DNA of 64,000 nucleotides, from positions 2,997,001-3,061,000 of the forward strand of contig NZ_CP081878.1 of NCBI RefSeq assembly GCF_022170825.1. The letters run 5' to 3'. The stretch is from Exiguobacterium acetylicum (GTDB lineage Bacteria > Bacillota > Bacilli > Exiguobacteriales > Exiguobacteriaceae). Below, piece by piece: positions 1 to 7,733 of the stretch. The translations under genes and the position numbers were made by a program. Numbering within the stretch: position 1 is the stretch's first letter; each line of letters starts with the position of its first letter. Under the pieces are notes generated by a model. The model had not been told where the DNA came from. It saw only the letters and a list, made by a program, of their open reading frames with translations, and did not search any database.

Positions 1-849
1 GCTTTTTATTATTTCTTAATCCTTGGATTTTTCATTGGCATCATTTCCGGCTTTTTCGGAATCGGTGGTGGCATCATCTTAACGCCACTATTACTCATTT
101 TAGGATATGCTCCGAGTGTCGCGATCGCGACGAGTCTCATGCTGACTCTTGGATCTACCGTTTCAGGAACAATCTCTCACTTACGTCTTAAGAATGTCGT
201 CTGGCGCGATAGTCTCGTCGTCGGTGGCGTCGGAATCATCGGTTCGACGATTGCGACACCACTCGTCCTTCGTTTAGAGGAAGTCAACGGTGCCCATCTC
301 GTCATCTCGATCGTTTATATCGGACTCTTACTCTACTTTGCGAATAAGTTCTTACGTCCAAAATCGACGACAGGTGAACAGACCGGTTGGAAAAATCGAT
401 ATCTTGCTCTTGCCTTCACGGGTCTGTTCGCAGGATTCATCTCTTCGTTACTTGGTGTCAGCGGTGGATTCATCATCACACCGTTACTCGTCGGGATCGT
501 TGGCTATGAGTTGAAACGTGCAGTCGGAACGAGTATTGCTTCCGCGTTACTGATCGTCCTATCGGGACTCGTCAACTATACGGTCGCAAGTACGAACATC
601 GATATCTTAGTCGGTATCATGCTAATCGTCGGTGCCTTGCTCGGAGCACCAATCGGAGCGAAGCAGTTGACGCATTTTGAAAGTCCGTTCGTCAAAAAGT
701 ACCTCGGTATCTTCTATTTGACGGTTGCGATCAGTGTCTTATTTGAAGTCCTCGGCTGGAACGTCGCCTCACTCTCTGTCCTCGTTGCCCTTAGTTTAAT
801 TTTCTTACTGACACTCCTCATCTACAGTCGTCGTCGAACGAATGGATGA
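1..849 (+). CDS. Sulfite exporter TauE/SafE family permease (5' end outside window)
   Basis: Multi-pass membrane protein of the TauE/SafE (DUF81) family, which exports or takes up sulfur-containing or other organic anions; the substrate cannot be told from sequence. The frame is open to base 1, so the N-terminus lies outside the window; 282 residues are visible. The first visible residues read FFGIGGGIILTPLL, and a second copy, SSLLGVSGGFIITPLL, lies about 110 residues later, the duplicated half-repeat typical of the family. About seven hydrophobic segments are visible and the C-terminus ends in basic residues. A strong hairpin terminator follows directly. The family call is secure; transported substrate unknown. 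Confidence 0.9.
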   Translation, partial: AFYYFLILGFFIGIISGFFGIGGGIILTPLLLILGYAPSVAIATSLMLTLGSTVSGTISHLRLKNVVWRDSLVVGGVGIIGSTIATPLVLRLEEVNGAHLVISIVYIGLLLYFANKFLRPKSTTGEQTGWKNRYLALAFTGLFAGFISSLLGVSGGFIITPLLVGIVGYELKRAVGTSIASALLIVLSGLVNYTVASTNIDILVGIMLIVGALLGAPIGAKQLTHFESPFVKKYLGIFYLTVAISVLFEVLGWNVASLSVLVALSLIFLLTLLIYSRRRTNG

Positions 850-862
850 ATCGTCTTATCAG

Positions 863-902
863 AAAAGCGGTGATGCCTTCTATCAGGCATCACCGCTTTT
901 TT
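863..902. terminator. Bidirectional intrinsic terminator
   Basis: Stem AAAAGCGGTGATGCC pairs with GGCATCACCGCTTTT, flanked by A and T runs on both sides. It lies between the convergent permease and AGCS symporter genes and can end both transcripts. Confidence 0.9.
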
Positions 903-905
903 CCG

Positions 906-2282
906 TTAAGCCACTCGTTTATGACCCGCCCGTTCGTAGTTCCTCGTTTGTTCAATGACTAAGTGCGACAAGAACAACATTCCAATCAAGTTCGGAATCA
1001 TCATCAACCCATTTGCGATATCTGCGACGAGCCACAACGGTTCTAGTTGAGCAACGGCACCATAACAAGCTGCAAGAGCGAAGAACACACGATAACCTTC
1101 ATTGAAGCGTGTTGTACCGCTCAAGTACTCTAAACATTTTTCTCCGTAGACATACCATCCGATGATCGTCGAATAACCAAAGAAGAAGACGGAGAAAGCA
1201 ACGGTCCATTCTCCAAATGATCCAAGGACACTCGCAAAGGCAGTTGCCGTCAGTGCTGCCCCAGAAAGACTCGCGTCATGCGTCATACCTGAATGTAGCC
1301 CACCTGACGGATCCCAAAAGCCTGTCGTCAGAAGGACGAGTGCAGTCATCGTACAGACGATCAAGGTCACGATGAAGGTACTCGTCATCGAGATCAATCC
1401 TTGCTCGACTGGGCGTTCACTTTTTGCAGATCCAGCAATTAATGCTGCTGTCCCAAGTCCTGCCTCGTTCGTAAAAATCCCGCGTGCTACACCGACTTGC
1501 ATCGCCATCATGATGGACACACCTGTAAAAGCACCTGCTGGCGCAAGCGGCTGGAACGCATATTCAAAGATTAATCCTAAAGCTGGCAAAATCTGATCCG
1601 CCTTCAATACTAAGAGGACACAAGCGGCACCGATATACAGTAAGCTCATGATCGGAACGAAAATTGTCGAGATGGCACTGACACGTTCAAGTCCACCACG
1701 GATCGATACATAGACTGCAATCGCAAGCAATACACCAAACAGTAGCAACGGCACACGGAAAGATTGCTCAAGCACCGTCGCCATCGCATTTGCTTGTACC
1801 GTGTTTCCGACACCAAATGATGCGATTAAACCAAATACCGCAAACAAAATCGCGAGGAATTTGAATTTCGGTCCTAGTCCCTTCTCGATATAATACATCG
1901 GTCCACTAACGGCTTCGCCTCGTTCATTTCGACTTCTAAAGAGAATAGCAAGTAGGCTTTCCGCATATTTCGTTGCCATTCCGATCAAACCAATGATCCA
2001 CATCCAAAAGACCGCACCTGGCCCGCCCATCGTTAAGGCGACCGCGATTCCCGCGATATTACCGTTCCCGATCGTCGCTGCGAGGGATGTCATCAACATC
2101 TGAAAGCTGCTGATCTCACCTTCACCCTGCCCTGATTTTTGAACAGATAACTGAAACGCTTGTTTCAATCGTCGAAACTGAAGACCACGTAAACGGATCG
2201 TAAAGTATACTCCTGTTCCCACAAGCAACATCATACTTGGAATCCCCCAGACCCAAGCTGATATCATACGTAACACATCCAT
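906..2282 (-). CDS. Sodium:alanine symporter, AGCS family
   Basis: A 458-residue membrane transporter of the alanine or glycine:cation symporter family (AlsT/DagA type), taking up alanine or glycine with Na+. The family signature is visible near residues 70-100 (ATIGNGNIAGIAVALTMGGPGAVFWMW), here split by ordinary residues, and GVARGIFTNEAGLGTAALIAGSA near 265-285. About ten hydrophobic segments are present and the length is normal. The ATG is preceded by GAAAGGATG. The gene diverges from a PucR-type regulator whose neighbour is alanine dehydrogenase, and two TTGTG-N6-CACAA-like boxes lie in the shared promoter region. This strongly suggests alanine uptake under control of that regulator (inference). 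Confidence 0.92.
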   Translation of the reverse strand: MDVLRMISAWVWGIPSMMLLVGTGVYFTIRLRGLQFRRLKQAFQLSVQKSGQGEGEISSFQMLMTSLAATIGNGNIAGIAVALTMGGPGAVFWMWIIGLIGMATKYAESLLAILFRSRNERGEAVSGPMYYIEKGLGPKFKFLAILFAVFGLIASFGVGNTVQANAMATVLEQSFRVPLLLFGVLLAIAVYVSIRGGLERVSAISTIFVPIMSLLYIGAACVLLVLKADQILPALGLIFEYAFQPLAPAGAFTGVSIMMAMQVGVARGIFTNEAGLGTAALIAGSAKSERPVEQGLISMTSTFIVTLIVCTMTALVLLTTGFWDPSGGLHSGMTHDASLSGAALTATAFASVLGSFGEWTVAFSVFFFGYSTIIGWYVYGEKCLEYLSGTTRFNEGYRVFFALAACYGAVAQLEPLWLVADIANGLMMIPNLIGMLFLSHLVIEQTRNYERAGHKRVA

Positions 2283-2329
2283 GCCATTTCATCCTTTCTC
2301 TCTTTTCCGAGGCTTACCGTAGCATGGAG

Positions 2330-2345
2330 TTGTGTTTTTATACAA
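2330..2345. promoter_or_regulatory. Candidate AdeR-type operator, box 1 (imperfect)
   Basis: TTGTGTTTTTATACAA, a dyad differing from two further copies (2362-2377 and 3639-3654) at only a few positions. It lies in the divergent region between the AGCS symporter and the PucR-type regulator, 32 bp (about three helical turns) from box 2. Assignment to the regulator is inference. Confidence 0.55.
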
Positions 2346-2361
2346 TACAAAAGAATACTTT

Positions 2362-2377
2362 TTGTGATTTTACACAA
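2362..2377. promoter_or_regulatory. Candidate AdeR-type operator, box 2
   Basis: TTGTGATTTTACACAA, identical over 16 bases to the box at 3639-3654 upstream of ald. It sits 50 bp before the regulator start and 80 bp before the symporter start on the other strand. Confidence 0.65.
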
Positions 2378-2426
2378 CAGGAGATATAATGAAGATATTG
2401 AACGAGAGAGAAAGAAGGGAAAATCT

Positions 2427-3644
2427 ATGTTAGAAGCGTCTTACCATTCCTTAGATGACTTAGCAGAAGCTATTGGTATCGCGTTGAATGCTCCGATTAC
2501 GATTGAAGATCGGAATCATCGCCTCCTTGCCTACAGCACGCATACATCTGATACGGACCCTGCTCGTGTCGCAACGATTATCGGTCGCCGTGTACCGGAA
2601 TCAGTCATCGATCAACTTTGGAAAGACGAGGTTATTCAGAGTCTTGCTACACAAGATGATCCACTGATCATTTCAGCACGTACTGGTGTCGGGCTAAATG
2701 ACCGGGTTGCCATTGCGATCAAGCAAGATTCAGAAATTCTCGGCTATATCTGGTCGATTGCGCGAAGCACTCCGTTTACTTCGTCGGAACTAGCGGACTT
2801 AAAGAAAGGAGCTCTGCTTGCACAACGTCAGTTACTCGCGATTGATATGCAGAAAAAACGGAAGGAAGAGCAGACGGAACAGTTTTTCTTCGAGTTATTA
2901 CATGAAGAATTATCCGAGTCGGAAATCCTGAAGATGTTCTCTAAACTACACGTCGCACCACCTGGCATCAGTCGCTTGACGGTCATTCGGTTTTCAGAAG
3001 CAATCACGCCACGTCTCGCAGATCGCCTGCGCTATTTACTCACGATCCAGCAGACGGTTCGTCCATTACTTTATGCGTATGATGAAACGGATTTCATCTT
3101 GTGGATCAGCACAAACGACCGCGATGCGGAACAAGAGCGTCTGCAGTTCGACGCCTTCATCCAGTCCTTCCGACAATTGCTCGCGGAGCGATTCGATTAT
3201 ACGGACTTCGTTGCGGCAAGTAGTGAAGTCTTCACTGGCGTCCAAGCAATCCCCGAGCGCTATGAAGAAGCGGGCATCGTCTTGCGTTTGAAAGATGCCT
3301 TTCCATTCGAGCTAAAGAACGTCACCCGTTACGAGCGCCTCGGCTTATTCCAGCTCTTACCGATCTTCTCGGAACGTCTGCGCCGGCGAACAGTTCGTCT
3401 CGAAGAAATCGAACGACTGCGTGCTTATGATGTGAAACATGCCTCCTCTCTATGTGAGACGCTAGAATGGTTCCTTCATTATGATGGAAACGTCAAACAA
3501 GTCGCTTCCCATCTCCACGTGCATCCGAATACGATCCTGTATCGGATGCGACGAATCGAGGAGGAAGCCGGCATCCGGATGGAATCACTACCTGAACGCT
3601 CCTTGCTTTATTTGTATCTAAAAGCAGACCGATATCCTTTGTGA
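2427..3644 (+). CDS. adeR: PucR-family transcriptional regulator, probable activator of ald (AdeR-like)
   Basis: A 405-residue regulator of the PucR/CdaR type. The N-terminal third resembles a GAF-like sensor ([15 protein letters not shown]), and the C-terminus carries the PucR helix-turn-helix, with [15 protein letters not shown] followed by [14 protein letters not shown] chose ATG 2427 because AGAAGGGA precedes it; a longer frame starting at GTG 2364 would begin inside operator box 2. In Bacillus subtilis the PucR-type AdeR is encoded beside ald and activates it, and the same arrangement here supports the name. The stop codon lies inside a 36-base perfect inverted repeat. The effector is presumably alanine (inference). 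Confidence 0.85.
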   Translation: MLEASYHSLDDLAEAIGIALNAPITIEDRNHRLLAYSTHTSDTDPARVATIIGRRVPESVIDQLWKDEVIQSLATQDDPLIISARTGVGLNDRVAIAIKQDSEILGYIWSIARSTPFTSSELADLKKGALLAQRQLLAIDMQKKRKEEQTEQFFFELLHEELSESEILKMFSKLHVAPPGISRLTVIRFSEAITPRLADRLRYLLTIQQTVRPLLYAYDETDFILWISTNDRDAEQERLQFDAFIQSFRQLLAERFDYTDFVAASSEVFTGVQAIPERYEEAGIVLRLKDAFPFELKNVTRYERLGLFQLLPIFSERLRRRTVRLEEIERLRAYDVKHASSLCETLEWFLHYDGNVKQVASHLHVHPNTILYRMRRIEEEAGIRMESLPERSLLYLYLKADRYPL

Positions 3645-3672
3645 TTTTACACAAAGGATATCGGTTATTTTT
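3629..3672. terminator. Palindrome over adeR stop: likely terminator that also contains an operator box
   Basis: CCGATATCCTTTGTG and CACAAAGGATATCGG are perfect 15-base arms around ATTTTA, followed by TTATTTTT. The adeR stop TGA (3642-3644) is in the loop-side part. The centre, TTGTGATTTTACACAA (3639-3654), is the same operator-like box found upstream of adeR. It can act as an RNA terminator and as a DNA site for ald activation; both roles are inferred. Confidence 0.7.
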
Positions 3673-3687
3673 GAAAACGCCGATAAA

Positions 3688-3714
3688 GTAGAACGCTTTC
3701 ATTTCTCGTATACT
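3688..3714 (+). promoter_or_regulatory. Candidate ald promoter with cre-like sequence
   Basis: TATACT (3709-3714) is a good -10, but no good -35 lies 16-18 bases upstream, as expected for an activator-dependent promoter. On the minus strand 3688-3702 reads ATGAAAGCGTTCTAC, matching the catabolite-response consensus except in the last two positions. Both calls are tentative. Confidence 0.4.
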
Positions 3715-3765
3715 GAAGAAGAAGAGAAATTGATTTGTTTATTTGCGAAAGGGGATCGCGTTCAC

Positions 3766-4890
3766 ATGATCATTGGAGTATTAAAGGAAATCAAAAACAA
3801 CGAAAACCGTGTTGCATTAACACCTGCCGGGGTAGCAGCGTTACATGCACAAGGACACCGTGTCATCATCGAATCAATGGCAGGTATGGGAAGTGGCTTC
3901 ACGAACGAAGAGTATGTCAAAGCAGGTGCCGAAATCATCCCAACAGCTGCTGAAGTCTGGGCAACAGCTGAACTTGCTTTAAAAGTTAAAGAGCCGATCG
4001 CTTCTGAGTACCAATATTTCCGTCCGGACCTGACATTGTTCACGTACCTACACTTAGCTGCTGAACCAGAACTGACACGTGCACTCGTTGATTCGAACAT
4101 CACAGCAATCGCTTATGAAACAGTTGAGAAGAACCGCACGCTTCCATTGCTAACACCAATGAGTGAAGTCGCAGGACGTATGGCATCACAAATCGGTGCA
4201 CAGTTCTTAGAAAAACCACACGGTGGTATGGGCATCCTGCTTGCTGGTGTTCCTGGGGTCCGTCGTGGAAAAGTAACAGTCATCGGCGGTGGTGTCGTCG
4301 GAACGAATGCTGCGAAACTCGCAGTCGGTCTTGGTGCGGATGTCACGATCATCGATGTCAGCCCAGAACGTCTTCGCCAGCTAGATGATATCTTCGGTAA
4401 CTCGATCAACACATTGATCTCAAACCCGTACACGATTGCTGAAGCAGTCGCTGAAAGTGACCTTGTTATCGGTGCTGTCTTGATTCCAGGTGCAAAAGCA
4501 CCGAAACTCGTCACTGCTGACATGGTCAAACGGATGAAGCCAGGTGCTGTCATTGTTGACGTCGCTATCGACCAAGGTGGCATCTTCGAGACAGTCGATC
4601 GTATCTCGACGCACGATGATCCAACGTACGAAAAATTCGGTGTCGTTCATTATGCTGTTGCAAACATGCCTGGTGCCGTTCCGCGTACGTCTACACTTGC
4701 ATTGACGAACGCAACGCTTCCTTATGTTCTTGAACTCGCAAACAAAGGCACTCATCGTGCACTTGCTGAAAACGATGCTCTTGAAAAAGGATTAAATGTT
4801 GCGCAAGGATTCGTCACATATGAAGCAGTCGCACGCGATCTCGGATACACGTATAAATCTGTCGAAGAGGTTCTTCACCTTCACGCATAA
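3766..4890 (+). CDS. ald: Alanine dehydrogenase
   Basis: Cytoplasmic NAD-dependent L-alanine dehydrogenase, interconverting L-alanine and pyruvate plus ammonia. The 374-residue length is standard. It begins [20 protein letters not shown], the typical family start, carries the substrate-site lysine in LKVKEP and histidine in YLHLAAEP, and has the dinucleotide-binding [13 protein letters not shown] near residue 174. ATG 3766 is preceded by GAAAGGGGA; the frame extends upstream but without family similarity. It lies downstream of the PucR-type regulator with an operator-like box 112 bp before the start. With the AGCS symporter it forms an alanine uptake and catabolism module. Confidence 0.96.
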   Translation: MIIGVLKEIKNNENRVALTPAGVAALHAQGHRVIIESMAGMGSGFTNEEYVKAGAEIIPTAAEVWATAELALKVKEPIASEYQYFRPDLTLFTYLHLAAEPELTRALVDSNITAIAYETVEKNRTLPLLTPMSEVAGRMASQIGAQFLEKPHGGMGILLAGVPGVRRGKVTVIGGGVVGTNAAKLAVGLGADVTIIDVSPERLRQLDDIFGNSINTLISNPYTIAEAVAESDLVIGAVLIPGAKAPKLVTADMVKRMKPGAVIVDVAIDQGGIFETVDRISTHDDPTYEKFGVVHYAVANMPGAVPRTSTLALTNATLPYVLELANKGTHRALAENDALEKGLNVAQGFVTYEAVARDLGYTYKSVEEVLHLHA

Positions 4891-4907
4891 TAGAAACAAT
4901 CATTACA

Positions 4908-4943
4908 AACACGGCAGTGGATCGTTTCCACTGCCGTGTTTTG
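4908..4943. terminator. Intrinsic terminator, ald / membrane kinase
   Basis: AACACGGCAGTGG pairs with CCACTGCCGTGTT around ATCGTTT... in a long stem followed by TTG; it lies between convergent genes. Confidence 0.85.
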
Positions 4944-4967
4944 ATGTTATACGATTGGTTTGTAATT

Positions 4968-5615
4968 TTAGAAAGCAAACGCGACAAGCGCCGCAATCGT
5001 CCACGGCAAGATTAAGTTGTCGAGATCCCTGTACGAAATCGCTTCGATCAATGCTGCGATATTCGCAAGTAAAAAGCCATAACTGACTGCGAGCCAAACG
5101 GGTTGTTCGTAAAACAAGAACGTCAGCGTCAAAACGAGAAATGACGCTAAAAATAACGCGATACTTCCTTCAAAGGATCGTTTCGCCTCACCGCGAACGT
5201 AAAACGTCTTCCCGAAGCGTTTTCCGATAAGTGCCGCGAGTCCATCGCCCCAGGCAAGTACCATACTTCCGGCAACGAGTGCCATTGGCTGCCGTTCGAA
5301 GAAGAATAGGACGAGCCCTGCTAAGGCGAGCGGATAGTAGACCGTCCCATAAGAAGGACGGTCGACGTCATGCATCTGTCCGATCCCTTTCCGTAGTGTC
5401 AGTAGGTTAACAGCAGCAAAGAATAACAGCGGTACGATGGCAACGTACCAGTGATCAAGCCATAGAAGCGCAAGAAATACCCAATGACCGACAGCAATAT
5501 GAATCCATTTCCGAACCGTCTCGGGAGAAAAACCGAAGCGACGTCCTATCAATTCGAGGATGACGAGAACGAGCCCGACGATTCCAATCGTACCAATGGC
5601 AGCAATCCATTCCAT
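4968..5615 (-). CDS. Diacylglycerol/polyprenol (dolichol-type) kinase family membrane protein
   Basis: A 215-residue integral membrane protein with about six or seven hydrophobic helices. It carries family features: ETVRKWIHIAVGHW near the N-terminus, DVDRPSYGTVYYPLAL in the middle, and AWGDGLAALIGKRFGK followed by KRSFEGSIALFLASF. These resemble CTP-dependent dolichol or phytol kinases and related cytidylyltransferase-fold enzymes. In bacteria the lipid substrate is mostly unproven. I used ATG 5615 because AAAGGGGG precedes it; the open frame extends to 5750 and would overlap the divergent gene. Function at the level of lipid phosphorylation is inferred. Confidence 0.75.
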   Translation of the reverse strand: MEWIAAIGTIGIVGLVLVILELIGRRFGFSPETVRKWIHIAVGHWVFLALLWLDHWYVAIVPLLFFAAVNLLTLRKGIGQMHDVDRPSYGTVYYPLALAGLVLFFFERQPMALVAGSMVLAWGDGLAALIGKRFGKTFYVRGEAKRSFEGSIALFLASFLVLTLTFLFYEQPVWLAVSYGFLLANIAALIEAISYRDLDNLILPWTIAALVAFAF

Positions 5616-5726
5616 CGTGATTCCCCCTTTCCTATTATTGTACGTTGTTTTAGTTGCCATTTGCCCTATTGAACCTTCATTTGATAACATAAGGTCAAAT
5701 GACGTCCTAGAGAGGAAGTTTTGGAA

Positions 5727-6350
5727 ATGTATGATGCTCAAGCAGTCCAAACATTATCAAGTTGTCTGCAACGCTTGAACGAAGGAAAAGGGATCGAGCC
5801 CCTTGTTCTAGCAGAGGGAACAGAATTGCCAAAGGTCATCAATCGTCTGAAACAATTCGACCCACTTAAGAATGGTCTATCCATCAATGAAATCGTTCAT
5901 TTGGCAAATGCCCTGATCGGAGAACACATGTCGGCGACGACGATTCAGAACTGGACGAAGCGTGAAGTCCGAGACATCATCGGCGTACCGCATCGCGGAA
6001 AGAAATACTCGATCAATCAGGCCTCCATCATCTACCTGCTGGACGATTTAAAACACCTTTTCTCGTTAGAAGAAACACGTGAACTGCTCACGATCGTCTT
6101 CAAGAATCCGAATATCGATGAGGATGATTTAATCAGTCCGCTTAATTTTTATCTCATCTATACGCAACACGCGGAGACGAGTGGACCGATTGAATTGACG
6201 GAGAAGCGTCTCAGACGCTCACTTGAGCGCATTAACGCTTATCGTCCAGAAACCGTCCATGTCTTGCAACTCTGCCTCTATGCCCGTCGTGTGTCGCATC
6301 TGACGCACGAAGCGAAACAACGCCTCCATCATGTTCTCCAAACGACATGA
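5727..6350 (+). CDS. DUF1836 domain protein, probable DNA-binding regulator
   Basis: A 207-residue cytoplasmic protein matching DUF1836 as I recall it: a MerR-like N-terminal helix-turn-helix (SATTIQNWTKREVRD), then HRGKKYSINQASIIYLLDDLKHLFSLEE, which resembles an effector or dimer region. No enzyme motif is visible. RBS AGAGAGGAAG ends at 5718, so ATG 5727 is better spaced than the in-frame TTG at 5721. It is transcribed divergently from the membrane kinase with about 110 bp between and ends in its own terminator, so it is a single-gene unit. Target genes unknown. Confidence 0.7.
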   Translation: MYDAQAVQTLSSCLQRLNEGKGIEPLVLAEGTELPKVINRLKQFDPLKNGLSINEIVHLANALIGEHMSATTIQNWTKREVRDIIGVPHRGKKYSINQASIIYLLDDLKHLFSLEETRELLTIVFKNPNIDEDDLISPLNFYLIYTQHAETSGPIELTEKRLRRSLERINAYRPETVHVLQLCLYARRVSHLTHEAKQRLHHVLQTT

Positions 6351-6352
6351 TG

Positions 6353-6393
6353 AAAAAAAGATGCCTTCCATGACATGGATGGCATCTTTTTTT
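6353..6393. terminator. Intrinsic terminator
   Basis: AAAAAAGATGCC pairs with GGCATCTTTTTT around an inner TCCATG/CATGGA hairpin; it serves the convergent DUF1836 and tubby-like genes. Confidence 0.9.
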
Positions 6394-6395
6394 AT

Positions 6396-6872
6396 TTAGA
6401 CGGCTGTCAGTGATTTATAGTGGACGTTGTTCGTCAGACTTTTCAAGACAGAGAGTAGTTCGTACATCGAGAGTTTGTCAGCATCCTTGACGAGACGGTA
6501 CTCATCACCATCTTGCAACAATTCTGCTACGACTTCTCCAGCTGCACTCCGAACGGAGAACTTCCCTTTTGTCAGGTCGAAGGAAATCGTGTACGTACCA
6601 CGCTCATACACGTTGTACTCACATTTCTTCGAGAAGAGCGAGAACTTCTCACGCATTTGACCTACCTCTTGTCCATCATGGTTCATCACGACCCATTTCT
6701 TACATGTCGGAATAAACTTACCAAACGCTACCCCTCTACCTTCACCATTCATTACTTGAACACGACCATTTTCGTCGTGTTGAACCGCACCAATCATTTG
6801 GTGTGCTTCATCATAAATCGCGGCATGACCTTGCGAAAAAACGCAACCCTGCACATAGACAACTTTGCGCAA
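6396..6872 (-). CDS. Tubby/LURP-one-like small protein of unknown function
   Basis: A 158-residue soluble protein without signal peptide or membrane segment. Short beta-rich blocks with repeated glycine turns (IYDEAHQMIGAVQHDENGR; YNVYERGTYTISFDL; GKFSVRSAAGEVVAEL) recall the tubby C-terminal/LURP-one-like fold (YxjI type), but the similarity is weak by eye. The open frame starts at GTG 6890, but AGAGGAGAA lies inside that extension, so I place the start at TTG 6872 (MRKVVYVQG). A 14-bp perfect palindrome lies about 95 bp upstream. Function not known. Confidence 0.6.
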   Translation of the reverse strand: MRKVVYVQGCVFSQGHAAIYDEAHQMIGAVQHDENGRVQVMNGEGRGVAFGKFIPTCKKWVVMNHDGQEVGQMREKFSLFSKKCEYNVYERGTYTISFDLTKGKFSVRSAAGEVVAELLQDGDEYRLVKDADKLSMYELLSVLKSLTNNVHYKSLTAV

Positions 6873-6967
6873 CAGAAATTCTCCTCTCACTGCTAAAACG
6901 TGCTGGTTTTTCGTCCCCAGTTTATTTAGACATCCTGTATAGTTTAACTTTCTTTATCTGTATGATA

Positions 6968-6981
6968 TTTCGTTAACGAAA
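6968..6981. promoter_or_regulatory. Perfect 14-bp palindrome, candidate operator
   Basis: TTTCGTTAACGAAA lies in the 170-bp gap between the Mrr-like nuclease and the tubby-like gene (both minus strand), about 95 bp upstream of the latter. No matching copy was noticed elsewhere in the window. Regulator unknown. Confidence 0.45.
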
Positions 6982-7043
6982 ATGATTATTGCACCGTTTC
7001 TCCAAATTGACAACCCCCTTTTGTCGACAATCATTCGACATAC

Positions 7044-7571
7044 TTAATGCAGGTTCATCTCCTTTGCAAATGCGAGCAATTCTTCCCGGTCGATGAGGCG
7101 AACCTGATTTGGTTCTGCCAGTTGATATGCGGCTTCCGTAAAGGTCGAATTCGTAACGACCCACCCCTCGTCCATTCCGTAGAATGGAACCGATGCAGCG
7201 ACCTGTTGAACCGCTTCGAGCCCTACAGCCGCACTATATCGCTTTGCCTGGATGGCAATCTTATACCCTCGTTCATCCTCTATCAACAAATCTGCTCCGA
7301 AGTCACGTGAGGCAGGTGTCAGCTCAACCCGATATCCTGCTGTTTCAAACAAATCGGCAAGCCATTCTTCAAATTCTCGTCCTTCCATTCGATCGAGTCG
7401 TTTTTCAAGCGACGGCGTTAAAATGGACAAAAGAAGAAAAAGGATACACCCTACTATACTGATGATTAAGATTAAAGGTTCCCAAGAACTCGAAAAAAAA
7501 TAAGTTCCGAAAATTCCTATCATTGCAAACAAAGATGCCAGTAATAAACGTTTTCGTTTCAATCGTTTCAT
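7044..7571 (-). CDS. Membrane-anchored Mrr-like restriction endonuclease family protein
   Basis: A 175-residue protein. Two hydrophobic helices occupy roughly residues 9-26 and 30-52; a cytoplasmic Mrr_cat-type nuclease domain follows. Catalytic PD-(D/E)XK elements are visible: EFEEWLADLF (helix with Glu), FGADLLIE (the Asp) and IAIQAKRY (the QxK). Such stand-alone Mrr-like proteins with N-terminal membrane anchors occur widely in Bacillota, and their role (DNA cleavage, repair or defence) is not settled. No methyltransferase lies nearby, so it is not part of a classical restriction-modification system. The start ATG is preceded by GAGGGGAAAAG. Confidence 0.8.
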   Translation of the reverse strand: MKRLKRKRLLLASLFAMIGIFGTYFFSSSWEPLILIISIVGCILFLLLSILTPSLEKRLDRMEGREFEEWLADLFETAGYRVELTPASRDFGADLLIEDERGYKIAIQAKRYSAAVGLEAVQQVAASVPFYGMDEGWVVTNSTFTEAAYQLAEPNQVRLIDREELLAFAKEMNLH

Positions 7572-7733
7572 CGTACTTTTCCCCTCTGCTTTATCGTGAC
7601 CTTTTTTTCACTATACTAAAATTCCTCGTTCGTTGCTTCCTTCGACAGGAAACACAACTCGTCTTGCAGAAGTAAACTAACGAGGAAAGACTGTCTTAAA
7701 ATCCATGGTCGAAGACCAGTCAGGAGGTAGCTC

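Noticed and set aside
2364-2426. Upstream extension of the PucR regulator to GTG 2364
   Set aside because: The GTG lies within operator box 2 and lacks a ribosome site; ATG 2427 has AGAAGGGA and matches the family start.
4113-4583. Long reverse frame inside ald
   Set aside because: Shadow of the well-supported ald coding sequence on the other strand; no ribosome site or family features.
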